Positions 55,305-64,000 of a stretch of 64,000 bases of DNA are shown here, one piece after another. The stretch is taken from assembly GCF_040412425.1 (NCBI RefSeq), contig NC_089767.1:2148969-2212968 (forward strand). Direction: 5' to 3'. Position 1 is the first letter of the stretch; the number at the start of each line of letters is the position of its first letter. The notes beneath the pieces are model-generated. The model had not been told where the DNA came from. It did no database searches and worked only from the letters and a program-made list of their open reading frames with translations. Both the position numbers and the translations under genes were made by a program. Origin of the DNA: Macrobrachium rosenbergii. Taxonomy: Eukaryota > Arthropoda > Malacostraca > Decapoda > Palaemonidae.

Positions 55305-56109
55305 TATTGTATCTTCACTACTGATTGCCCGTTTAAACCATTTTATGAGATTTCAAAAGTGAATGAAACAAAGGATAATTAATTGCAATATCTCCACTAT
55401 CTTTTATTGTTTCATACTACATGTATGACAAAAATTGTTTTTGCATTAAGACGTCCTCCAGTATTTTTTATGAATATAAGATGTTTCTTCAACATTTTTT
55501 AATATAAATTATGTTCTTGTACAGTGTTTGTCAACAAGGTTATATATCCACTAACTTGAAATTCAGCCTCTTATATAATAACATGTTTTGAGTCAGTTTA
55601 TATATAACAAGTGTAGTGTACAGCATTTGGAAGTTATTGAATTCAGTAAGGTACTTTATCACTCAAAAAGCAGATGCAAGAATTCCCAGACGTCTCTTGC
55701 TGAAGTTTCACAGTTCACCGCTTCCTCCAGGACTGAAAAAGGAAATATTAAATTGATACTGATTTACAGTAATTAAAGTACTGTACATGTACAGTGTAAT
55801 TTAATGTAAGAGTTGGGTAAAGGCACAGAGTTCAATCACTTATCACTAACACGACTGCTTTTCTTACATCACTACAGTAAATTGTGTAGGTCATACAAGG
55901 TATTAGGTTTAATTTTGAGCTAGAGTAATAAGTCTCTCCCTTGCAAAATGCCATCTAACACCCACCTTCCATAAAGGAAGTTGGAATCATACCAGCTTGT
56001 TTACCTAACTATCAATCCTAAAGTGAGGTACTAATTTGATTGAAATGCTATGAATTGGGTTGCTGATGGGTCACGAATTTTGGTAAAACTCACTGGTATG
56101 CATGGTGTG

Positions 56110-56304
56110 CAGCCTGCCCAAGTAGGCCTTGGTTACTGTACAAGTAGTTACCATTAGGTTCCAGCTTCTTATATGACCTGTATGAGCCTGCTGGTAGTGC
56201 CCTTATTTTTCGTTTAGGTCGTAGCTTTGACCCTGTTTGCCACTAGTGTGAATCTTTTCAAAATACATTTTGTCCTAGAAACAACATTTTCCTTACGGGA
56301 AGCT

Positions 56305-56345
<41 letters not shown>
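56110..56345 (+). repeat. decayed tRNA-like fold-back arm and A-run
   Basis: Text GCAGCCTGCCCAAGTAGGCC, GGTTCCAGCTTCTTATATGA and TTTCGTTTAGGTCGTAGCTT follows the right arm of the element at 38530-38668 but is heavily mutated. About 80 bp later comes an uninterrupted run of about 36 A (56310-56345). Confidence 0.55.
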
Positions 56346-56348
<3 letters not shown>

Positions 56349-56650
56349 GCCAGCAGTAGGCAAGTGTTGGGGTGAGATAACACCCAATCTCATCCCAATC
56401 ACAATTGTCAGCCTTTTTCTTCTTCTTCAGCTGCACTCATGTCAAGGTTTATCTGCTACTGCACTTTTTTACACTGGCTGTTCCCATTAAAGATTGTGGG
56501 TTTCCTTTTGGAGACTAAAATTGTGAACAACTCCAGTCTCTTGGAGGGTTTTGAGTACATGGGTATGTACAAATGATATCCGAGTCTCCTTTTCTGAAGT
56601 ATGGTCAGCTTAAATATCTAGTCATTTCTTTTGTGCCTCCCCTTCTATGT

Positions 56651-56775
56651 AGGATCATCTAGATATCTTGGGTTACTGCTGGGATTCTTACATATAAGTT
56701 GTGCTTCAGCGTAGGATCATCTAGATATCTTGGGTTATTGACAGCTGGGATTCTTGCATATAAGTTGTGCATTAG
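56651..56775. repeat. 60-bp tandem duplication
   Basis: AGGATCATCTAGATATCTTG, GCTGGGATTCTT and CATATAAGTTGTGC occur twice with few differences. Confidence 0.9.
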
Positions 56776-58314
56776 CATAAGTGAGGGTTTTTCCTCTTGT
56801 AAAATTTCCTGGTAAAGCTGGGATTGAACATATGGGATAGGACTAAAAGGTTTTGTGGTAAGTGGCCCCTTGCATACCAACTGATCCAAACCATTCAAGA
56901 CCTTGATAAAACGGGAAAACTTCGAGAGAAAAGCAGGCCCACATAAAATGACAAGTCTGTCCAACATTTATGAACCAATATCTTTAAAGCAAAATTTCAC
57001 CTTTTCCTTGGAAGACAAATTTTCAATGTGAAATATTTTTTCGAGTTCACATACACTGGAGTACCCAAAATTTCCCAAGTGGGCAAGGGAAACCAACTGA
57101 TATGAAGCACAAATGCTAAAAAATTTGTTATGAAAACAAAAGTAATGTATTCCTCATAAAAATTATACTTCAAACCTCTTAGGAGTACATTTTACTGCGT
57201 TACCACTTAGGTCTATGCTTTTTAATTTCACACTATCCAATGGCATTTACTTCAGTTTTACTTCAGCCTTACCCAGTTAAGACAAATTTTGTTTCTACTT
57301 ATGTGATCTCCAAAAATATCACCATTTATTCCATTATTCTCTGTAAATGTCAATACTTATAGATTGAAGGTACTGGTTTGTAAAACCCTGGAAGAACTTG
57401 TAATTGCTTTGGTCTTGGTCTCCTCTCAGAAGTTCTTTTGTGATTTGATGAAACATTGAGGAAAAATTGCTCAAGAAATTCAGCCGGAATGTGGTTGAAG
57501 TTCCCTGAAACTGTTTTACCAGCTTGGGGCAAATTAAGGGTAAAGCCTTATGTATCATTAACAAGGTTTACTACTTGCTAACTGTATAGACGTAAAGATG
57601 TCTTCTGACAGCTTGAAGTGAATTGCGTATCTGTGAATGGAGAACATACCTAAAGGGAGTGTATAAAAGAACCATACTTTGTTTACCTGGGAGAAAAACT
57701 TGCTGTTTCAAACAAGAACTGCAAGAGAGAATTTTTTTAAGGAAGTCTTTAGCAGTAAGAACAAGGAGCAAACTTTCTCCGGGACAAACGAATGGCTAAC
57801 AGCCTGTCCAAATTCAGCATACATGCAAATGTACTGAAAAAGAAAGAATAAAGCAGAACAAATAATGCTTCATTGTTTATGATTCTAACTAGAGACCTTT
57901 ATAGAAACAGCTGTTAAGTCCTCAAGAAACACCAAACTGAGCTAAATTGCAATATGCTGACAAAAACCTCCAGGATTCCATAAATAAATAAAAATGTTCA
58001 CAGAATGGGAACACATCAGTGGCAGTTGGTGCCTATCACCTCTGGAGCCTTGACCAGCCACTTTTGGTGCAATGCCAGCAGCAGTTAGCACCCAGACCTC
58101 TTTTAGAGTTGAAACCAGTAAATTCTAACAAAAGCAAGAGCATTTTGTATGTGTCGCCTCTGTGAAAGCTAAGATGAGATGGCAAACAGGTCATTAGAAA
58201 AGGGCAAATATGGCTTCCCCTTTGGGAGGCAACATCAGTGACAGACTCTGCAATCATTGGAGATAGCAAAATTGCAGCAGGGAAATCCTCTTCAGCATCC
58301 AAAAGAGCAGGCAA
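56659..58314 (-). other. cluster of minus-strand open stretches, unrecognised
   Basis: Open stretches follow one another on the minus strand at 58314-58036, 57771-57571, 57564-57334 and 56967-56659 with changing frame. I recognise no domain. The density of open frames in AT-rich DNA suggests a decayed mobile element or processed gene more than host exons; no good splice pairs link them. Could equally be chance. Confidence 0.25.
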
Positions 58315-59388
58315 TAACTAAGTCAATAAAGAGGATGGTTTTCAAACTACTCCATCCAAAACCAATCAACAAACTAGTAATGGTTCCAAACATCTCTAGA
58401 ATTTCCTCAATAATCCAGTGTAAGTGTCAGGGACTTAGAGCTGAAGATACTGCCATACACGAATTTTAAGGCAGGTGTATGATTGCAGGAGACATGTTAA
58501 ATGAACAAACATAGTCCAAATGAATGGTTCCCATATAACTGGTTATGATGGAATGGAAAGTTACATTAGCTGCTCACCTGCCTCCAAGATATTCCCACAA
58601 ATTCAACTAAAAGGTAAAAAAGTTCCCTTTATATTCTTCCAAACTAGGTTATGAGAGGAACTGATCACCTTAATTTACAAGCTACTTAGGCCATAATAGC
58701 AGACACCCTTTATGGGGGAAATGTCAAATCAAAAGAATTGTGAGCCTCAATTATTGAAAATGAAGACTGGACTGCTTAATATTGAAGAACCAAAGCTCAT
58801 ATCCACATAGGTGCCTTTTGGTATAAACTGACAATTTGTAGTTACAATGGTAATACTAATAGTTAGCGGGGAAAACAGGTACTGTACTAATGATTGGCTA
58901 CCTGTTCAAATGAGAAAGCAGACGGGAAAATTTAGATTTCAATGAAATAGACAAGCTGATGATTCCATTTAGTGCAATAAGAGAGCAATTGACATATTTT
59001 ACACCACCATGGCATTCTTTCAAGAATGACCTACAGTTCTTAATTTGACTTTAGAGTGAGAGCACAATCACTCACATTGGTGTTTAGGGACTGAAGTCAC
59101 TGACTCTGGCAGAATTCCTATACGTACTGCTGATGATAGAAGAAAACAATATGTTAAAGTTACGAAGAGAACCAAGCGAACTGTACCACTCTGATACATT
59201 GTTGTAAGAAGAGGAATACATAATTGTATGCAAAATCATTCCTACACTTAGGAAATTTGCACTCTTCATGTAGAGGTCAAAGTAGGAACAATACTTTAAC
59301 TGCATCTTATTTTTCTTTAAGAATCTTTTGTTTTTGTTTGTACAAATCACATAACATTGTTGGTAAAAAAATTATCGTAAGTGCTCAC

Positions 59389-59515
59389 CCGAAGATTAAT
59401 GTAGTTTCTGTTATCATTCCCTTCTTTATGGTGAATCCTGCTTTCCATTTCACGATCCCAATCGCTGTATGTCTCCGGTTCATCTTTAGTGCTTGTGGTC
59501 ATCTCTAGAGCGATT
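59389..59515 (-). CDS. exon of an unrecognised gene (downstream exon)
   Basis: Completes a split Arg codon and gives 42 more residues, ending Y-I-N-L-R at a GTGAGC donor. Acceptor CTTCTTTACAG. The peptide is hydrophilic with T-S-T-K-D-E-P-E-T-Y-S-D-W-D and R-E-M-E-S-R-I-H-H-K-E-G; it has no membrane segment or Cys. The frame joins that of 63438-63542 without a stop. I do not recognise the family; the composition suits a cytoplasmic, possibly disordered region. Confidence 0.7.
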
Positions 59516-60419
59516 CTGTAAAGAAGATGAGTATTAGTAACAAAGATGTAATTGTTCATAAAAAAGGTTGGAAATTTATATACAGGATGGAATTTCTGAG
59601 TAAGTTACAAGCAAAGTCCTCTTGAATATGCCCACTAGGTATTTTAGTTACTGAAACTTGTCAGAAATCTCTGAAAATCTTGATTATGAACACATTTCGG
59701 GCATAATATTCAGGTATGGTGACCTTCCCCTGGCTTCCTAAAAGGAACTGTGGACCAATTTGCCTTTCTGACCGTTTTATATCCTTGGTCATTAGTCTTC
59801 ACTGACGTAACAAACCCAGCAGAATCAAGACCATTGTCTGTTCTACAATTGAAATGCCTTCAACTTTAGTCTAGGTAATTTGCTGATTGCTAAGGTCACT
59901 GGACTACAGCCACTAATGTTGAATTACAGCCAGACAAGATGACTAACGTACATTCCGAAACTGACATTTTTTCAGTTTCCCCGAACATATTTCACAGTAC
60001 AGGCATTCTACCATTTAGACGTGGTGTTTACAATTTTGCTCTCACTTTTATTCCATTCCATGTTGTCTGCCATTTTGAGTTTGTAATGTATCATTTTTGC
60101 AAGTTAATCAAACTATAAAAGCAATAAAAGGGAAACACTATTATTGAATTATGAAAAATCTAAATTGCAGATATACTAAAGGATAACAAACAAAGTATTA
60201 ATTATAAGGTAATTGCTTTGCAAAAAAATTGTAGCATGTCCTTAAATATTTCAAGATTGTGGCCAGTTACTCTCAAGAAATCTTACGTCAGTATTTTCAC
60301 CATATTCCTTACCAAGTTACAACACTAACTGGAGAAACAGAATTCTACAAGCTGAGGGGTTCCAATTGGAAGAGCAACATGTGCTGAAAGGTGATATATG
60401 ATTTTATGAAATTTAAGCT

Positions 60420-60725
60420 TTCAAGCCAAGCACTTGGCACTGCGGCCATTCAGTCCTTAATTCAGTGAAAAGGATTGAAGTGGTTGGACAGCCAGGTAAA
60501 GCCAGCCAGCAAATAAGAGAGATGAAGTACAAGGATCACGAGGTGGAAATTGGAGAAAACCCCCCACCTGCACTAAAAAGTAATGGTTTGAGGTTAGACA
60601 GCAAGACTGATAAAAGAAGTGGGGATGGAGGTAAAGTAAGAGGGTAAAAAAGTAGGTGCAGCTAGGGGTTGGAAGGATGCTGCAAACACCTTTCAGCTAT
60701 GCTTTCAGTGTACCATGTGTTGCAC
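60420..60725 (-). mobile_element. SINE-like repeat, divergent subfamily
   Basis: Keeps CAAGCACTTGGCACTG and GCAGCTAGGGGTTGGAAGGA at its ends, but the middle (GGTTGGACAGCCAGGTAAAG, GATCACGAGGTGGAAATTGG) differs from the common type, marking a separate subfamily. Confidence 0.7.
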
Positions 60726-62001
60726 AGACCGCACTACCCTCCATGATGCCTGGTATGGAAATGCAGAAGTAATGAATCTGACAGAAAAGAGAAACAGACT
60801 AAAATAAAATAGATAACAACAACAAATAAGGGACACCATTATGCTATGTGACACTTGTCAGCCAGGTCACCAAAAACGAATTTGTACAGAGTAGAAAGAA
60901 CATTCCGTAACTTGGTCACAGGTGGAACAACGCCCCCTGGTATAAATCCAAGAAAAATAATAGGCCAAATTATTTAAGTTATCATCGTATCTAATACTAT
61001 ATGGTGGATGGTGCAATCTGGGACGATGTGAATACACAGGACTATTAGAATTACAAATGAGTCAGTTGGTGATGAACAGTAACCAAAACATGGAGTAATG
61101 AAAGAAAAATATTTCCTGTGAATAGACAGGCCTCCATAAATCTTGAAAGACTCTCAGTCTACCAGTTTTTTTTTTGGTACAACAGAAGAGATAAGATAGA
61201 CAATGTGTTTTCTAAAAATGAGTACGAACAAGAATAAAACACAGACTTTCAAATGAGTCCTGGCTGATTTAGCTAGAGATTACATAAATGTGAGCAATGA
61301 GAATTGGATTTCAGTACTTAGTTTCTTTCTGATGCCCTACATGGGACTGGGAGTCTAGGAGAACTGGGGTAAGAGAGATAAGTCTGGGAGAACCTGGGTG
61401 AGAGAGAGAGAATAATACCTGATCCAGGATCCAGTCCTGACTTATCGCCAATAAGATACTGTTTTGGATTGATAGCATAGTACAGTACTGACTTGAATTC
61501 AAAACTCTGTAGTTAAGGCTCATTGACAAAACTTGGTTGAACTAACATAACAGCTTTCTTACGTTTAAACAAGATTGCACATTCTTATAAACACTGACCT
61601 CAGGAGGAAAAACTTTAGAAAAGTGGAAAATATATATTGAAAATGTTCTACTTTTCAACAAAATAGATTTCATATTTAGCTGATGAAATATGCAAGAGTG
61701 GAAATATAAATTAATATTCTCTTTTTATAAAGATTCACTGGTTCATGTGATGTAGGGGGAAGGTGGTGAGAAGTCGATATTTTTAAAAAACAGTCCATGG
61801 GTTAAAAAACAAAGTAGATTTGGGTATCCCCAATGCGTAACTCAAGAATCTCATGAAATTCCTTTTTTTCTGAGTAAGAAAACACTGCTAAAAGCTCTTG
61901 TGATTTAAAAAAATGTGGGACATTATTGCAAAATTGAAAATGTTTTTGACTGGCTGAAAGTAATAATGATGACTTGTAAAGTATTCATTTACTGGACTGT
62001 A

Positions 62002-62335
62002 CAGACCACCTGTTACCCTTTTGGGAGGGTTACTGCTGTCAATGCACCTCACGTGGTGCATTGTAGGCATTACTTAAGGTTCTTTGCAGTGCGCCTTCGG
62101 CCCCTAGCTGAAACCCCTTTCGTACCTTTTACTGCACCTCCTTTCATATTCTCTTTCGTCTCGATCTTACTTCCCACCCTCTCCTAACAACCGATTCATA
62201 GTGCAACTGCGAGGTTTTCCTCCTGTTACGCCTTTCAAACCTTTTACTGTCAATTTCCATTTCAGCGTTGAATGACCTCATAGGTACCAGTGTTTGGCCT
62301 TTGGCCTAAATTCAGTTCAATTCAGACCACCTGTT
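62002..62335 (+). mobile_element. SINE-like repeat (62015-62322) with 13-bp target duplications
   Basis: CAGACCACCTGTT occurs at 62002-62014 and 62323-62335. The insert is a full-length forward copy ending in AATTCAGTTCAATT. Confidence 0.9.
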
Positions 62336-62630
62336 GGTGTCCAAACTATCCTCCATGCTCTGGAGTGTACTTAAAATATACTGAGAGGACCTTTAATATG
62401 TAGTTCGATAGTTACAACCAAGGTTATATTTCTGGGTATGGCACTGACCCTTGGATCCACCACATGAAATGGGACACCCCCATCAACTTTATATTATACA
62501 TAAGAGTTTTCATGTCTTATATTAAAAAAGATATTAAAATTGCAGTGCTTTAAAAACCTAAGATCCTAGCTAACGGGTGGACATGAAGGCAGCCGTACAA
62601 GAAGGTCAGTGGCGAGGGATTATAAAATTT

Positions 62631-62915
62631 AGACCAGAGGCTAAGTGCTGAGACCTACGAGGTTATTGAGCGCTGAAAGGGAAATTGAGAGTGAAGGTGG
62701 TTTGAAAGGTGTAACAGGAGGAAACCCTCGCAGTTGCACTATGAAACAAATGTTAGAAGAGGATGGAAAATAAGATGTAAGACATGAACGGAGGTACAGT
62801 AAAAGTAGTGAACGGAGTTGCAGCTAAAGGCTGAAGGGACGCTGCAAAGGGCCTCAAGTAACGCCTACAGTGCACAGCGTGAGGTGCACTGATGGCACTA
62901 ACCCCCCTATGGAGT
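62631..62915 (-). mobile_element. SINE-like repeat
   Basis: Reverse copy with AAAGGTGTAACAGGAGGAAA, GGGACGCTGCAAAGGGCCTC and CACTGATGGCACTAACCCCC. Possible short target duplication (GGGATTATAAA and GGGTATAAA). Confidence 0.85.
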
Positions 62916-63094
62916 AAGGCAAGCCAAGGGTATAAAACTAGGGACAATTCCCAACAGTTTTTCAATATTTCATTACTGAAACGGTGCAATTACACTAATG
63001 CAGCAACTTTTCCGTCTCCGTTCAGGATTCAAATTATGTCATTAAATATCAGTAACAAAGATTTGTCCCACTCTGTGACACAATTGTTTTTACC

Positions 63095-63433
63095 CGAATA
63101 TTAGAAGCCCCGTAGTTAGCTAGTGCCGTCAATGCACCTCAAGCGGTGCACTGTAGGCATTACTTAAGGTTCTTTGCAGCGCTCCTTCGGCCCCTAGCTG
63201 CAACTCCTTTCGTTCCTTTTACTGAACCTCAATTCATATTCTCATTTTTTCCATCTTGCTATCCACCCTCTCTGACAATTGTTTCATAGTGCAACTGCGA
63301 GGCTTTCCTCCTGTTACACCTTTCAAACATTTCTCACTGAATTTACTCTTCAGCGCTGAATGACCTCATACGCCCCGGCGCTAGGCCTTTTGGCTAAATT
63401 CTATATTCATTCATTCATTCGAATATTAGAAGC
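63095..63433 (+). mobile_element. SINE-like repeat (63109-63419) with 14-bp target duplications
   Basis: CGAATATTAGAAGC is present at 63095-63108 and 63420-63433, exact. The 311-bp insert starts CCCGTAGTTAGCTAGTGCC and ends in an (ATTC)n tail, fixing the ends and polarity of the family. The duplicated target overlaps positions +5 and +6 of the splice donor of the neighbouring exon. Confidence 0.93.
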
Positions 63434-63437
63434 TCAC

Positions 63438-63542
63438 CTTCCGTCGTCATCGTCAGTATATTCGTCCCTGACCTCACTGTCGAGGACGGGGGGCTGCGAG
63501 AGGGTCTCGTAATCCTGAGTCGGTGTCCGTCCATTGTTCGGC
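63438..63542 (-). CDS. exon of an unrecognised gene (upstream exon)
   Basis: A 105-bp exon of one base, 34 codons and two bases, between acceptor GTTCCCAG and donor GTGAGC. The peptide has T-P-T-Q-D-Y-E-T-L-S-Q-P-P-V-L and D-E-Y-T-D-D-D-D-G, acidic and rich in Ser, Thr and Tyr. It is more GC-rich than its surroundings, as expected for an exon, and joins the 59389-59515 exon in frame. Earlier exons lie beyond the right edge. No family recognised. Confidence 0.72.
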
Positions 63543-63546
63543 CTGG

Positions 63547-64000
63547 GAACAGCAAACATATATTAGCATCTGGATGTCAGGAAAATGAACAGCAAACATG
63601 TTTTAACATCTGGATGTCAGGAAAATGAACAGCAAACATATTTTAGCATCTGGATGTCAGGAAAATGAACAGCAAACATATTTTAGCATCTGGATGTCAG
63701 GAAAATGAACAGCAAACATATTTTAGCATCTGGATGTCACAGCAAACATAAAATGAAAATGAACAAACATATTTTAGCATCTGGATGTCAGGAAAATGAA
63801 CAGCAAACATATTTTAGCATCTGGATGTCAGGAAAATGAACAGCAAACATATTTTAGCATCTGGATGTCAGTACAATGAACAGCAAACGTGTTTTAGCAT
63901 CTGGATGTCAGGAAAATGCAAAATCTGGATGTCAGGAAAAAACATATTTTAGCATCTGGATGTCAGTAAAATGAACAGCAAACGTGTTTTAGCATCTGGA
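63547..64000. repeat. 40-bp minisatellite, about 11 units, continuing off the right edge
   Basis: Unit GAACAGCAAACATATTTTAG then CATCTGGATGTCAGGAAAAT. Most units differ at only one or two bases; two units near 63735-63760 and 63915-63940 are scrambled or shortened. The first unit begins 5 bp outside the splice acceptor of the exon at 63438-63542. Confidence 0.95.

Larger units (their letters stand above)
53131..59388. other. intergenic region between convergent RpS9 and the minus-strand gene
   Basis: Holds a SINE (54340-54560), a MITE (54917-55304), a tRNA-like fold-back arm (56110-56230), an A-run (56310-56345), a 60-bp duplication (56651-56775) and a cluster of minus-strand open stretches (56659-58314). 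The regions 53140-54300, 55450-56080 and 58480-59380 show nothing I can name. The 3' end of the minus-strand gene should lie in this interval but I could not place it. Confidence 0.6.
59516..63437 (-). other. intron between the two exons of the unrecognised gene
   Basis: A 3.9-kb intron with four SINE-family copies (60420-60725, 62002-62335, 62631-62915, 63095-63433). The interval 60730-62000 is AT-rich with nothing recognised. Confidence 0.65.

Noticed and set aside
63547..64000. Regularly spaced repeat that could be mistaken for a CRISPR array
   Set aside because: The whole 40-bp unit repeats with no unique spacers, and the context is a eukaryotic intron; it is a minisatellite.

Overview
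The window is nuclear DNA from an arthropod, most likely a decapod crustacean (prawn, shrimp or crayfish). Genes are split by long AT-rich introns, and most of the remaining sequence is mobile DNA: several SINE-like families, MITEs, a roughly 370-bp satellite, DIRS-type remnants, a Ty3/gypsy element, and pogo/Tigger and hAT remnants. No prokaryotic operon, CRISPR array, rRNA or intact tRNA was seen. The decapod assignment rests on gene content and on repeat families I recognise as typical of that group; I cannot name the species.

Host genes. (1) A transferrin-family gene lies on the minus strand. Its start codon is at 28885, and eleven coding exons run down to 2173, where it leaves the left edge. 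These exons join in frame into 489 codons: a signal peptide, the whole N-lobe and the start of the C-lobe. One intron (11307-11525) looks like a GC-AG intron. The N-lobe keeps Asp and two Tyr iron ligands but has lost the His ligand and the Thr/Arg carbonate-binding pair. (2) RpS9 (ribosomal protein uS4) lies on the plus strand at 40690-52966. It has a non-coding first exon with a 5'-TOP start, four coding exons encoding 194 residues, and a polyadenylation signal. (3) Two phase-compatible exons of an unrecognised gene lie on the minus strand at 59389-59515 and 63438-63542. This gene converges on RpS9 and runs off the right edge.

Mobile DNA. Transferrin introns hold a DIRS-like tyrosine-recombinase retroelement (19322-23465). 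It keeps its inverted terminal repeats, the internal complementary region, a gag-like ORF and the recombinase, but has no reverse transcriptase. They also hold a second gag-like fragment (9560-10597), a recombinase remnant of another lineage (1-570), satellite DNA, a near-perfect 41-bp-arm hairpin, MITEs and SINEs. The 29-40.7 kb intergenic region holds a Ty3/gypsy element (32395-37471) with matched 423-bp LTRs and a 4-bp target duplication but broken ORFs, a tRNA-like fold-back element, and dispersed hairpin repeats. RpS9 introns hold a SINE interrupted by a hAT-type MITE, minisatellites and a decayed Tigger transposase. At the right end one host exon is hemmed in by a SINE with a 14-bp target duplication near its donor and a 40-bp minisatellite starting at its acceptor.

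I found no convincing new multi-gene system. The most informative objects are the RT-less DIRS derivative with intact ends, the altered transferrin N-lobe, the nested hAT-in-SINE insertion, and the exon squeezed between two repeats.
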